From Sphingobacterium bambusae (GTDB lineage: Bacteria > Bacteroidota > Bacteroidia > Sphingobacteriales > Sphingobacteriaceae): a DNA stretch of 64,000 bases. The position numbers and the translations under genes were made by a program. Positions 32,706 through 42,489 of the stretch are shown piece by piece. Under the pieces are notes generated by a model, which was not told the DNA's origin, made no database searches, and worked only from the letters and a program-made list of their open reading frames with translations. Where the stretch lies: NCBI RefSeq assembly GCF_033955345.1, contig NZ_CP138332.1, forward strand, positions 4,092,001-4,156,000. The letters are read 5' to 3'. Each line of letters opens with the position of its first letter. The stretch's first letter is position 1.

Positions 32706-33653
32706 CTACTTGGTGTCCTTTTTACCGAATATACTTAGTCGGATGTATTTGCCGGGACGTTCTTTGACGTCTTTGATCAGCCCATCTAGTTCTGCAGAAG
32801 CGCTATTCAGGTTGTTGTATAATTGCTCGTCGTGCAGCAACAGACCAATAGAACCTTCTCCATTATTAATTTTAGTTGTGATAGCTTGCACATCTTTCAT
32901 CGCCTGATTGGCATTGTCGATGGTCGCCTTTATCTCTGTTTTCGACAGGTCGTCTGAAAGGTGGTCAAGATTAGCTAGGATGTTGTTAATCTTCGCATTG
33001 TTGCTCTTGAAGTTGTTTGTTATAGATTCTAGATTTTGCATGATTTTAGCCAATCGTGCTTTTTCAGAGCCCATTAAACCCTCAACATCGCTGGTGATCC
33101 GCTCCATATTGTTGAGGGAAATGGAAATACTGTGTAAGCTACTTTTAAAATCACGTTGAAACTCGTCATCTAGCGCGGTATTAACGGCGGAGAGAACGGA
33201 ATCCAGTTTGACAACCAAATTTTCGACTTTCTTTTGTAAAGGTTCTACTTTCTCCAGCAGATTGGCCTGCACATCGGATAACAGCGGGTCGCCATCTTTG
33301 GCCATGGTGGTACTATTCCCTAGCTCAAAAACAATCGCTTTACTGCCTAACAAATCGGCACTGACAATGCGCGCCACAGAATTAGAAGGAATTTCGTAAT
33401 CATTCTTAATCTTGAAGTGCGTCCTTATTTTGCCGTTGCCTAAAAGCTCCATCTTCGAAACCCGTCCAATCTGGTATCCATTCACGACAACAGGTTTGGA
33501 AGCCGTTAGTCCGTCCACATTGTCGTAATCCGTATAAAACTCATTTTCAGAGCTGAATACATCATTTCCTTTCAAAAAATTGTAGCCTATAAATAAGAGC
33601 GCGAGGGCAGCGACAGTGATGATGCCAACTTTTGTTTCGTTAGATACTTTCAA
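32706..33653 (-). CDS. MCE-domain (MlaD-like) lipid-transport protein
   Basis: A 315-residue protein with one N-terminal membrane helix (VGIITVAALALLFIGYNFLKG, about 8-28) and an MCE domain (about 36-115: GLTASKPVVVNGYQIGRVSK and VSADLLGSKAIVFEL). The remainder (about 130-300) is a long coiled-coil with spaced leucines and asparagines. Such proteins tether MCE rings that move phospholipids between inner and outer membranes. No mlaE/mlaF genes are adjacent. It follows the amidase gene by 58 bp on the same strand, a pairing also seen in other Bacteroidota. Confidence 0.88.
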   Translation of the reverse strand: MKVSNETKVGIITVAALALLFIGYNFLKGNDVFSSENEFYTDYDNVDGLTASKPVVVNGYQIGRVSKMELLGNGKIRTHFKIKNDYEIPSNSVARIVSADLLGSKAIVFELGNSTTMAKDGDPLLSDVQANLLEKVEPLQKKVENLVVKLDSVLSAVNTALDDEFQRDFKSSLHSISISLNNMERITSDVEGLMGSEKARLAKIMQNLESITNNFKSNNAKINNILANLDHLSDDLSKTEIKATIDNANQAMKDVQAITTKINNGEGSIGLLLHDEQLYNNLNSASAELDGLIKDVKERPGKYIRLSIFGKKDTK

Positions 33654-33711
33654 AATGTGGTCCGAATATTTAATTTTCTATGCAATAACAACAAACTAAT
33701 GTACTAAATGT

Positions 33712-34578
33712 TTAGCGTTCTGTCGCTGTTTTATATGTTTTTATTGCATTAAATAGATTTGTTACAATTTCGCTCTGTCCGGCCGTAGACAACATATATT
33801 CCTCTTCATCGGGGCTGCTGATAAAACCAATTTCGGTTAATACCGAAGGCATTCCTGCGGTAGCCAACACCGCAAGAGACAATTCTTGTACGCCACGATT
33901 GACACGAGAAGACTTGACAAACTCATCCTGCATGTTGGAAGCAAGCTTGATGCTCTCTCTTCGGAATTGATTCTTCATCAGTTGAAAAACAATCATACTA
34001 GAAGGGTCTTTAGGATCAAATCCACCGTAATTGTCCTTGTAGTTGTCTTCAAGGAGGATAGATGCATTCTCGCGGATAGCCACATCTTGGCTGCCCAACC
34101 TATTAAAACCACATACGAAGGTTTCCGTTCCTCGTACCGAAGGGTTTCGTACGGTGCTGGTAACATAGCGACCTTTCTTGTTTTTTACGCGGCGGTCGCT
34201 GTCTGCTGAATTACAGTGGATGGAAATAAAGAGATCTGCTTTATTTTTGTTAGCGACTGCAGGACGCTCATATAAGGGGATAAAAACATCTGTTTTTCGG
34301 GTGAATATGACCTGTACCCCTGGCATCTCATCTTCTATTTTCTTGCCTAGCTTAAGCGCAACACTGAGGGCTACGTCTTTTTCATTCGATTGTCGGCCGC
34401 GTGCTCCTGCATCATGGCCACCATGTCCAGCATCCAATACAATGGTGCGTAACTTTTGAGCTGATCCCTGTGCCTGTTCTTTTCTTTCAGGAGGAGGGGT
34501 AGCCGAAATGGTAAGGGTTAACGTAAAAATCGCTGCAACAAATAAACTCCATCTTTTTACATTTAAATTTTTCGTCAT
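33712..34578 (-). CDS. N-acetylmuramoyl-L-alanine amidase (AmiC-type)
   Basis: A 288-residue exported zinc amidase that cleaves the bond between MurNAc and the peptide stem of peptidoglycan. The signal region is about 1-27. The zinc ligands are visible: LDAGHGGHD (histidine near 51), NEKDVALS (glutamate), and FISIHCNSAD (histidine). TEIGFIS near 247 carries the catalytic glutamate. An insertion near 135-160 may regulate the active site. It starts 163 bp from the LptD-like gene, in divergent orientation. Confidence 0.93.
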   Translation of the reverse strand: MTKNLNVKRWSLFVAAIFTLTLTISATPPPERKEQAQGSAQKLRTIVLDAGHGGHDAGARGRQSNEKDVALSVALKLGKKIEDEMPGVQVIFTRKTDVFIPLYERPAVANKNKADLFISIHCNSADSDRRVKNKKGRYVTSTVRNPSVRGTETFVCGFNRLGSQDVAIRENASILLEDNYKDNYGGFDPKDPSSMIVFQLMKNQFRRESIKLASNMQDEFVKSSRVNRGVQELSLAVLATAGMPSVLTEIGFISSPDEEEYMLSTAGQSEIVTNLFNAIKTYKTATER

Positions 34579-34741
34579 ATGTATAATATCCTAGTATATC
34601 TTCGTTTAATTAGTGTGCAAAAATAGCGTAAAATTTTATTTTCCTTATTCGTGTTCATAGGTCACGCTTTCTAAATCTTTTTTGACTATTTTTGCCGGAA
34701 GAAAGTTTAAATTCAAACAAAAATAACATTCGTAATTTACA

Positions 34742-37393
34742 TTGAAGGCGTTAACTTGTTTTTTCTGCAGCATTTTGTTCCTGTTTGCGTTCGTGCCGAG
34801 CTCTTTAGCTCAGGTCGAACAGCCTGCCAAAACTAACAGTTCTAACGTACAAGATACGACAATAATTGCCCCAGATACCACAAAAAATAATTTCAAGGAC
34901 AGCAGCGGCAAGGATACGGTTGTCATGCAGGGAGAAGATGGCTTGGAAACGATGGTCACCATCGTAGCTAACGATTCGGCGTGGAATGAGGTTAGTAAAA
35001 ATATTTTGCATTTGTATAACGGGGCTAAGGTTAAATACCAAGAGTTCGAACTTTCCGCTGATTATATTCGCTTGGACAGGAACACCAATCGACTGTTTGC
35101 AAGTGGTTTGACAGATCATAATGGCAAGTACGTAGGACGACCCGTCGTGATCTTCCCTGGTGATACACCTAAATCTGTGGATTCTTTGGTTTATGATTAC
35201 AAAACCAAAGAAGGAAATACCTACGGTATCATGACCGAGCAGGACGGAGCCTATATTCAAGCAAAAGTTGTACGCAAAAACTTGTATGACGAGCTTTCGT
35301 TAAGAACAGGTATGTACAGTACTTGTAATCTTCCCTTTCCACACACGCATTTCGGAATTCAGTTTACAAAGGGTTTGATGGCAGGAAACCATATTATTGT
35401 TGGCCCTGCTTACCTCGTCGTGGAAAATATACCGATTAAGTTTGCTGCTATTCCATTTGGTTTCTTTCCTCGACAGAATAAGCGGGCATCAGGATTCTTG
35501 TTCCCTTCGTTTGGTGAAGATGCTACGCGTGGTCTAGCCATGCGTGATATTGGTTGGTACCTTGCCTTTAGCGATTACTGGGATTCAGAAATTCGCGGTA
35601 GTATTTTCTCTCGAGGGGCTTGGGAAGGTACCGTTCGTACCAACTACTTGGTGAATTACAAATACAGCGGCGGTTTTAATATCCGCTATGCGTCCAACCC
35701 AACGGGGGTTGAAGGGACAGATACCTACAAGCGAAACCAAGACTTTAACGTTACTTGGAACCATACACAGCGCCAAGAGGCAAACCCAGGAACATCGTTC
35801 TCGGCTTCGGTAAACTTCGGTACAAGTACCTACTATCAAAATACAGCGTTCAACTTGACGAACAGTTATCGGGATATCACCAATAACAATATGTCCTCAT
35901 CGATTTCTTACGGGCGAGTATTTGCCGATGGAAAAGTCAACTTTACTTCAAGTTTAAGCCACCGTCAAACGATGAGCACGGGACAGGTCGATTTGGAGTT
36001 GCCTACGTTCAGCTTAAACGTATCCACCTTCAATCCTTTTGATTCGAAGAAAAGAGTAGGTGAACAGAAATGGTATCAGCGGATTACAGTGGGATATAGT
36101 TTGCAAGGAAGAAACTCTATCTCCACCGGAGATTCCGTATTGTTCAGAAAGGAATCTTTGAATAATTTTACCAACGGTTTCCAGCATAATATTCCTATTG
36201 CGCTAAGCTTGAATGCTTTCAAGTATTTTCAGTTTAATACTTCCGTCAATTATACGGAACGTTGGTACCTGCAGACCATTCGGAAGGGATTGGTCAATGA
36301 GGTGAATGGTTTCTCAGAAATGCGCGATACGGTGCAGGGCTTTCAGCGTGCATACGACTATTCCGTTTCCTCGGGACTTGCGACAAAGATCTATGGTATG
36401 TATCCCAAAATGGGTAAGGTGGAAGCTATCCGCCATGTCATCACGCCTTCGGTTAACTTAAATTACCGTCCTGATTTTTCTGATCAGCGGTATGGATTTT
36501 ACCGTGATTTCATTAACCAAAATGGTCTGTCGGAGCGTTATTCCATTTTCGAAGGGGGAATCTACGGTGGACCAAGTGCTGGTCGTTCTATGGGTATAGG
36601 CTTTTCTGTAGACAACAACGTTGAAGCCAAGATCCGTACCGACAATGACACTACAGGAAAAGGATTCAAAAAGATTAAGATTTTACAAGGGTTGACCTTT
36701 AGCGGTAACTATAATTTTATGGCCGACTCCTTGAAACTATCTACCATCAGTTTCTCGGGGCGTACATCCTTATTCAAGGAAAAGATCAACTTGAACTTTA
36801 ACGGTACTTTCGATCCCTATGTTGTGGGCGAGAACGGTGCTCGTATTGATCGTTTTGCCCTGCAAGACGGCAAGCTTGCTCGTTTGACAAACTTCGGACT
36901 TTCCTTCGACTACAGTTTGAACCCGAATGCCAACAAAAGCCGTAACAACAATATCGACTCCTTAAGGAACCAGATGCCCAACCTGACGCCCGATCAGGTG
37001 AACGCATTGGCAAGGATAAGTACTGACCCTAACGCCTTTGTCGACTTTAATATTCCCTGGAATTTAAACGGTTCGTTCAGTATGAATTATTCGCAGTCGT
37101 TTGATCAAAATACAAGACGGATGCGGAATAATGTGACAGCTACTGTCAACGTGAACGGCGATTTTAATGTAACTCCAAATTGGAAAGTGCAGTTCAATAC
37201 CGGTTATGACTTCCGCCAGCGGGCGGTGTCGTTGACCCGTTTTAGTATCTACCGTGATTTACACTGTTGGGATATGTCTGTCGGCTGGACACCTTTCGGG
37301 CAATACCGAAGTTACAACATCACGATTCGCGCGAAGGCTTCGGTACTGCAAGATCTGAAGTTGACCAAACGCGAGAGCCATACCAGCTTCTAG
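34742..37393 (+). CDS. lptD: LptD-like LPS-assembly outer-membrane protein
   Basis: An 883-residue outer-membrane protein that should insert LPS into the outer leaflet. The signal peptide (about 1-24: ALTCFFCSILFLFAFVPSSL, ending AQ) begins directly at a TTG codon. No in-frame ATG precedes it, since a TAA lies at 34733-34735, so TTG is the likely start. The N-terminal part (about 75-200) is OstA/LptA-like (YQEFELSADYIRLDRNTNRL). The rest is a large beta-barrel with aromatic strand ends, closing QDLKLTKRES. It is divergent from the amidase and MCE genes. Confidence 0.82.
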   Translation: MKALTCFFCSILFLFAFVPSSLAQVEQPAKTNSSNVQDTTIIAPDTTKNNFKDSSGKDTVVMQGEDGLETMVTIVANDSAWNEVSKNILHLYNGAKVKYQEFELSADYIRLDRNTNRLFASGLTDHNGKYVGRPVVIFPGDTPKSVDSLVYDYKTKEGNTYGIMTEQDGAYIQAKVVRKNLYDELSLRTGMYSTCNLPFPHTHFGIQFTKGLMAGNHIIVGPAYLVVENIPIKFAAIPFGFFPRQNKRASGFLFPSFGEDATRGLAMRDIGWYLAFSDYWDSEIRGSIFSRGAWEGTVRTNYLVNYKYSGGFNIRYASNPTGVEGTDTYKRNQDFNVTWNHTQRQEANPGTSFSASVNFGTSTYYQNTAFNLTNSYRDITNNNMSSSISYGRVFADGKVNFTSSLSHRQTMSTGQVDLELPTFSLNVSTFNPFDSKKRVGEQKWYQRITVGYSLQGRNSISTGDSVLFRKESLNNFTNGFQHNIPIALSLNAFKYFQFNTSVNYTERWYLQTIRKGLVNEVNGFSEMRDTVQGFQRAYDYSVSSGLATKIYGMYPKMGKVEAIRHVITPSVNLNYRPDFSDQRYGFYRDFINQNGLSERYSIFEGGIYGGPSAGRSMGIGFSVDNNVEAKIRTDNDTTGKGFKKIKILQGLTFSGNYNFMADSLKLSTISFSGRTSLFKEKINLNFNGTFDPYVVGENGARIDRFALQDGKLARLTNFGLSFDYSLNPNANKSRNNNIDSLRNQMPNLTPDQVNALARISTDPNAFVDFNIPWNLNGSFSMNYSQSFDQNTRRMRNNVTATVNVNGDFNVTPNWKVQFNTGYDFRQRAVSLTRFSIYRDLHCWDMSVGWTPFGQYRSYNITIRAKASVLQDLKLTKRESHTSF

Positions 37394-37412
37394 CATTTAA
37401 ATTTCTTAGCGT

Positions 37413-38675
37413 ATGAAAGCAGAAATCATAACGATTGGCGACGAAATCCTCAATGGACAAATCGTTGATACCAATTCGGCGTGGATAGCGCAGCAACTTG
37501 CTCCGCTGCATATCAGCATTGCACAGATCAGCTCCATTTCAGATTCCGCAGAGGCTATAACGCTTGCCCTGCAACAAGCCGAGCAGCGGGCGGACGTCAT
37601 TATCGTTACCGGAGGTTTAGGACCTACAAAAGATGACGTGACGAAAAGCACCATAGCGAATTACTTTAATACCCGTTTGGTGCGCGACCCGCAGGTTTTG
37701 GCTCATGTGCAGCAGTTGTTTGATCGTTTGGGCTACACGGATATGCCGGAGGTGAACAAACAGCAGGCGGATGTATTGGCAATCGCCAAGGTGCTGTTCA
37801 ACGATGTGGGTACAGCGCCAGGTATGGCTATAGAAAAAGAAGGTAAGTATTACGCCTTTCTACCTGGTGTACCCTTTGAAATGAAGCACCTTATAGAACA
37901 TCGTGTGCTGCCTGATCTTCGTCGCCTGCAACCTGAAGCCTACGTGTACAATGCACATTTGATTACCGTAGGTTTAGGAGAGTCTCATCTAGCAAGGCAA
38001 ATTGAAGATATTGAGGACGCGATGCCTTCCTTCGTAAAATTGGCCTACCTGCCAAAATTGGGTTTGGTTAGGCTCCGCTTTACTGCAGTGGGAGCGGATC
38101 TTGAAGTCCTGAAAAAAGAAACCGATAACATTGCTGATGCGGTGGCACAGCGCCTCGGTAAGCATGTGGTAGCACGGGAAGATCTTTCCTTTGAAGAGAT
38201 TATTGTGCGGACTTTCGCCGCGAAGAATCTACGTTTGGCAACGGCCGAAAGTTGTACTGGCGGTAACATATCAACACAGATTACGGCCGTAGCCGGAGCA
38301 AGCCAGATGTTTCAAGGAGCGGCAGTTGTCTATTCCAATCAAGCGAAAGTTGATGTGCTAGGGGTTTCCGCATCCACGCTGGAGGCACATGGTGCGGTGA
38401 GTGAGCCAACGGTCGTGCAAATGGCGGATGGTGCGAAGGCGGTGTTCCATAGTGACTACGCTATTGCGACAAGTGGAATTGCGGGCCCGGGTGGGGGAAC
38501 GCCGGAGAAACCTGTCGGCATGGTTTGTGTCGCCGTGGCCGGACGATATGAAACGTTGAGCAAAACATTCTACTACAAGAACGATCGCGCCGTAAATATC
38601 CAGCGCGCAACCATGGCAGGACTCAGTATGTTGTGGAATTTGTTTCAAAAAGAAGAAGCTGTAAAAATGGAATAA
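37413..38675 (+). CDS. cinA: CinA-like competence/damage-inducible protein
   Basis: A 420-residue protein of the CinA family. The N-terminal MoaB-like domain (about 1-165) shows GDEILNGQIVDTN and TGGLGPTKDDVTK. The C-terminal domain (about 260-415) shows the NMN-deamidase-type motifs LATAESCTGGNISTQIT and ATSGIAGPGGGTPEKPVG. It may hydrolyse ADP-ribose and deamidate NMN to nicotinate mononucleotide. It follows lptD by 19 bp and may be co-transcribed. Confidence 0.95.
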   Translation: MKAEIITIGDEILNGQIVDTNSAWIAQQLAPLHISIAQISSISDSAEAITLALQQAEQRADVIIVTGGLGPTKDDVTKSTIANYFNTRLVRDPQVLAHVQQLFDRLGYTDMPEVNKQQADVLAIAKVLFNDVGTAPGMAIEKEGKYYAFLPGVPFEMKHLIEHRVLPDLRRLQPEAYVYNAHLITVGLGESHLARQIEDIEDAMPSFVKLAYLPKLGLVRLRFTAVGADLEVLKKETDNIADAVAQRLGKHVVAREDLSFEEIIVRTFAAKNLRLATAESCTGGNISTQITAVAGASQMFQGAAVVYSNQAKVDVLGVSASTLEAHGAVSEPTVVQMADGAKAVFHSDYAIATSGIAGPGGGTPEKPVGMVCVAVAGRYETLSKTFYYKNDRAVNIQRATMAGLSMLWNLFQKEEAVKME

Positions 38676-38774
38676 TGTTTTATTAAAGATTGTTTTTAAA
38701 ATATTATATTCTGTTTATACGAATTAAGTAGATTAAATGTTAATTTAGTAAATCATTCAACGAACTTATATCTT

Positions 38775-40181
38775 ATGGCTATATATAAATTGTTGCTTCC
38801 AAAGATGGGAGAGAGTGTTTCTGAAGCGACCATAACGAAGTGGGTGAAGGCTGTGGGAGATACCATCGTGGAGGATGAAGCCGTTGTGGAGATAGCAACA
38901 GATAAAGTGGATTCCGACGTTCCATCGCCAGTAGTAGGAAAGTTGTCCAAAATTTTATTTGAAGAGAATCAGGTTGTACAGGTCGGTGATGTGATCGCAT
39001 TGATCGAGGTAGAAGCTGATGATAATAATGAGGTGCTACGTGATGATGACGCTGGAACTCCGGCTTTCCTAGCGCCAGGGCCTGTGGCTGATGAGGAAAT
39101 TATTGACACGGCTAAGCCTACTGAGGTCGTTAGCGAAGAGTCTTCAACAAGTGAAATACCCGGTGTCAGCTTGTTGCAAAGCAATACAGAGGAGATGCGC
39201 ATTAAGCAAGTTGGCGATCGTTTCTACTCTCCCTTGGTGAAAAATATCGCGCAAGAGGAAGGGTTGCGTAAGGAAGAGCTCGATCAAATTGTCGGTACCG
39301 GTGCAGAAGGTAGAGTGACGAAGCAGGATGTTTTGGACTATTTGAGCAAGAAAAGAGTTATCGAGCAGGAGAACCCGCCTGTTGCTGAAGATAAAACAGC
39401 GACTGTTGCAGTGCCCGTGTCGCAGCCGGTTGAGACTGCATCCGTTACGGAGCATGCGAAGTTTTCCACGTCGGGCGATGAGATCATTGAGATGGATCGT
39501 ATGCGGAAGCTGATTGCCGACCATATGGTACATAGCGTTAAAACCTCACCCCATGTTGCCTCTTTTGTAGAGGCTGATGTAACCCACTTAGTAAATTGGC
39601 GAAATAAGGTAAAGGATAGCTATAAACAACGCGAAGGCGAAAATATTACGTTTACACCCTTGTTTATTGAGGCTATAAGCAAAGCGATCAAAGATTTTCC
39701 CATGATCAATGTGTCGGTAGACGGACATCGGATTATTAAAAAGAAAAACATAAATATTGGAATGGCTGCCGCCCTTCCATCGGGTAATCTGATTGTACCG
39801 GTGATCAAAAATGCCGATCAGTTGAGTTTGGTAGGTTTGAGCAAAGCCGTGAACGATTTGGCCAATAGATCTCGTGGAAACAAATTGAAACCCGACGATA
39901 CACAGGGGGGAACATTTACGTTTTCCAATATCGGTGCATTCGGTAATATCATGGGATTTCCCATTATCAACCAGCCACAAGCGGCCATTCTAGCGGTGGG
40001 AACAATTAAAAAGAGACCTGCTGTACTGGAGACGGCTGATGGTGATGTAATCGCTATTCGCCATATGATGTACTTGTCAATGTCCTATGATCATCGCGTC
40101 ATCGACGGCGCACTTGGAGGGATGTTCCTTAAACGAGTAGCTGATTATCTCGAAAGCTGGGATATCAATAGAGAAATATAA
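38775..40181 (+). CDS. 2-oxo acid dehydrogenase complex E2 (dihydrolipoyl acyltransferase)
   Basis: A 468-residue E2 component. The lipoyl domain (about 1-78) carries EIATDKVDSDVPSP with the lipoylated lysine at 44. An acidic linker follows. The E3/E1-binding domain (about 148-185) has YSPLVKNIAQEEGL and GTGAEGRVTKQDVLDYL. The catalytic domain (about 235-468) ends SYDHRVIDGALGG with histidine 440 and aspartate 444. Whether it serves pyruvate, branched-chain or 2-oxoglutarate dehydrogenase cannot be settled from sequence. No E1 or E3 gene lies beside it. Confidence 0.92.
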   Translation: MAIYKLLLPKMGESVSEATITKWVKAVGDTIVEDEAVVEIATDKVDSDVPSPVVGKLSKILFEENQVVQVGDVIALIEVEADDNNEVLRDDDAGTPAFLAPGPVADEEIIDTAKPTEVVSEESSTSEIPGVSLLQSNTEEMRIKQVGDRFYSPLVKNIAQEEGLRKEELDQIVGTGAEGRVTKQDVLDYLSKKRVIEQENPPVAEDKTATVAVPVSQPVETASVTEHAKFSTSGDEIIEMDRMRKLIADHMVHSVKTSPHVASFVEADVTHLVNWRNKVKDSYKQREGENITFTPLFIEAISKAIKDFPMINVSVDGHRIIKKKNINIGMAAALPSGNLIVPVIKNADQLSLVGLSKAVNDLANRSRGNKLKPDDTQGGTFTFSNIGAFGNIMGFPIINQPQAAILAVGTIKKRPAVLETADGDVIAIRHMMYLSMSYDHRVIDGALGGMFLKRVADYLESWDINREI

Positions 40182-40213
40182 AAAAAAGCCGGACATCTGT
40201 TCCGGCTTTTTTT
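40181..40213. terminator. Bidirectional terminator after the E2 gene
   Basis: AAAAAAAGCCGGA (40181-40193) pairs with TCCGGCTTTTTTT (40201-40213) over CATCTGT. It also serves the convergent MATE gene that ends at 40225. Confidence 0.92.
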
Positions 40214-40224
40214 TATCGTGTGAT

Positions 40225-41604
40225 CTAGCTTGTTTGAAGGTTGTCGAAGGCCGACTTTCTTTTACGCATGATGGTTCGGTACCGGAAGAACAGCAGTACG
40301 GAAGAGCTGAGTAAGCCTAAGGTCAAGCCATACCAAACGCCTTGAATACCGATGTTAAGATAAATGCCAAACAAATACGCTGATGGGATTCCGATAATCC
40401 AATAGGCAATAAAGGTAATGATTGTCGGCACATTTACATCGCCCATGCCACGTAAGACGCCCAAACCTACGACCTGCGTACCATCAAAAAGCTGAAACAA
40501 GCCTGCTATAATCAATAGCTGCGCCGAAATACGGATAACCGCTTGATCGTCACTAATGACCAAAGGTAGATACTGGTTGAAAATGGTGAAAATCAATGCG
40601 CAAACCACCATAAATATCAGCACAAGATGGTAAGATACGGTGGCAAATTTCTGTACACGTTCCATGTTCTTCTTCCCGTAGTTGTGTCCTGTTTTTATGG
40701 TGGCGGCCGATGCGATTCCGCTAGCCATCATATAAGTCATCGCCGCGAGGGTGATCGCTACTTGGTGACTGGCCTGCTCCACTGCGCCAATTTTTCCGGC
40801 GATCACGGAGGCTGCAGCGAAAGCCCCTACCTCAAAAACATATTGTAACGCTACTGGAGCGCCTATCTTGAAAATGGACTTTACTTTTTGCAGATCCACA
40901 TGCCTCACGCGGAAATAGCTTGTATATACCTTGAATAATCTAGAGCGTAATACATAGGCCGACATCGCTACCATCATGAGTATGCGGTCTATCAGTGTAG
41001 CGTAACCTACACCAACAATACCCATGGGCTTTAGGCCGAAGAAACCTTTGACAAATATCACGGCCAAGATAATGTTTAACACATTACCCCAAATGGTAAT
41101 GTTCATAGCCTGTTTTGTGAATCCTAAACCTTCCGCAAATTGTTTGAAGGTGTTGAAGACCATTAAGGGTAGGATAGACAACATCAGTATCAACAAATAG
41201 GGCTTGGCAGTTTCTACCACCCGCGGATCCTGATCCATATGCTGCATGGCATACACAGAACCGAAATTGACCACCGCGAAAAGGACAATGGCCGTGAGTA
41301 TGTTTAACCAAAGGCTGTTCGATAAGAGCTTTGCGCATGCTGCTTTATCACCCTGCCCGTTGGCTTGTGCGATGAGAGGGGTTAAGCCATAGGAAATGCC
41401 CAAGCCGACCACCATTACCACGATAAAGACCGAGTGTACGAGGGAAACAGCTGCCAAAGGAATCGTGCCCGCGAACTTTCCGACAACAATGGTATCTGCG
41501 GTATGCACCAACGTTTGACCCAACTGCGAAATGACCACCGGCCCTGCAAGCGCGAATGCACTCCAATAGAAGTGTTTGTTCTTTTTGTAATACGTGTATA
41601 ACAT
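40225..41604 (-). CDS. MATE-family multidrug/sodium antiporter
   Basis: A 459-residue inner-membrane exporter with twelve predicted helices in two similar halves. The N-terminal signature, PVVISQLGQTLVHTADTIVVGKF (about 23-45), and the matching second-half start at about 245-265 (IGAPVALQYVFEVGAFAAASVIAGKIG) are typical of MatE repeats. It should expel cationic drugs or metabolites with Na+ or H+ influx. It is monocistronic and shares the preceding terminator. Confidence 0.93.
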   Translation of the reverse strand: MLYTYYKKNKHFYWSAFALAGPVVISQLGQTLVHTADTIVVGKFAGTIPLAAVSLVHSVFIVVMVVGLGISYGLTPLIAQANGQGDKAACAKLLSNSLWLNILTAIVLFAVVNFGSVYAMQHMDQDPRVVETAKPYLLILMLSILPLMVFNTFKQFAEGLGFTKQAMNITIWGNVLNIILAVIFVKGFFGLKPMGIVGVGYATLIDRILMMVAMSAYVLRSRLFKVYTSYFRVRHVDLQKVKSIFKIGAPVALQYVFEVGAFAAASVIAGKIGAVEQASHQVAITLAAMTYMMASGIASAATIKTGHNYGKKNMERVQKFATVSYHLVLIFMVVCALIFTIFNQYLPLVISDDQAVIRISAQLLIIAGLFQLFDGTQVVGLGVLRGMGDVNVPTIITFIAYWIIGIPSAYLFGIYLNIGIQGVWYGLTLGLLSSSVLLFFRYRTIMRKRKSAFDNLQTS

Positions 41605-41731
41605 AGTGAGGCGACAAAGATAGCAATTGCCCCCGTCGCTATCGTCATCCTATTGCATAGTTAATAAATTTTTGTTGTTTATGAAGGAAGGGCTCATTAT
41701 GAAAATGTTACTAAATAATTACATCAAAATT

Positions 41732-41762
41732 TTGAGGATAATTAAATTAAGGCTTACCTTAG
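41732..41762 (+). promoter_or_regulatory. Putative tatA promoter
   Basis: TTG (41732-41734) and TACCTTAG (41755-41762), 20 bp apart, match the -33/-7 pattern with one mismatch. The start would be about 30 bp before the ATG. Confidence 0.45.
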
Positions 41763-41791
41763 TCGGCAGTAAAGACTAAAAAATAAAACAA

Positions 41792-42274
41792 ATGACTTTA
41801 GGATTCTTGAATATTGGTTCGCAGGAGATGATACTCATTGTTATCGTTATTCTGCTGTTGTTTGGTGGTAAGAAACTTCCTGAATTAGCACGTGGATTAG
41901 GGCGAGGGATTCGCGAATTTAAAGATGCTTCGGAAGGTATCAAGAGAGAAATTTCTGACCAGATAAACAATTTTGAAAAGGATTTGGACGTGACGGCGGA
42001 AGAGCAACCTAAAGCAGACAGCCAAACAGCGGAAGTTCCGACGGAAGAAGCCGTAGAAGAGCAGGTCGCAGAAGCAAAACCGAAAGAAGAAAAGAAACCG
42101 TTGCCTACCTTTAGTGCACCGGAAAATACCTATCAGCATGATCCAGGACAACAACCTAGCTCTGGCGATCAGCACTATCAGTATGGCTACAATGACCATT
42201 TTGCAGCGGAAGATGCAACAAAAGAAGAATCCGTAGTAAAAGCGGATGTTGAAGAACCTACAAAAAAAGCTTAA
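41792..42274 (+). CDS. tatA: Twin-arginine translocase subunit TatA/E
   Basis: A 160-residue protein. The TatA hallmark is at the N-terminus: one membrane helix (MILIVIVILLLFGGKKLPEL, about 13-32), the FGGKKLPELARGLGRGI motif, and an amphipathic helix. The C-terminal ~90 residues are a highly charged, glutamate/lysine-rich, low-complexity tail ending in proline/glutamine-rich sequence, longer than in typical TatA (about 80-100). It forms the channel ring for folded proteins. No tatC is in the window. Confidence 0.93.
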   Translation: MTLGFLNIGSQEMILIVIVILLLFGGKKLPELARGLGRGIREFKDASEGIKREISDQINNFEKDLDVTAEEQPKADSQTAEVPTEEAVEEQVAEAKPKEEKKPLPTFSAPENTYQHDPGQQPSSGDQHYQYGYNDHFAAEDATKEESVVKADVEEPTKKA

Positions 42275-42300
42275 AACAAGTAAACCTTACACGATTGTAT

Positions 42301-42410
42301 CGACATAGAGGACTGTCGCCAAGCACTTGAGGTTACGTATTTTAGAAGTAGAGATAATGTATTTGAAGCAATCTGCACCGAGGTGCTAGATTGCTTCATT
42401 GCTAAATACG
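42301..42410 (+). other. Nested inverted repeats between tatA and tex
   Basis: CGTATTTTAG (42336-42345) pairs with CTAAATACG (42402-42410). It encloses a second stem, TGAAGCAATCT (42364-42374) with AGATTGCTTCA (42388-42398), which itself encloses GCACC-GA-GGTGC. A small hairpin, CGACA...TGTCG (42301-42318), precedes it. No T-run follows, so it is not a classical terminator. It may be an untranslated structured RNA or a tex leader. Confidence 0.5.
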
Positions 42411-42489
42411 ATTAGATACGCTAATTTCTGTTGCAAAAGACATAGGCTATTTTCGAGGCAATCATTTCTATTGCATACACTTTACACTT

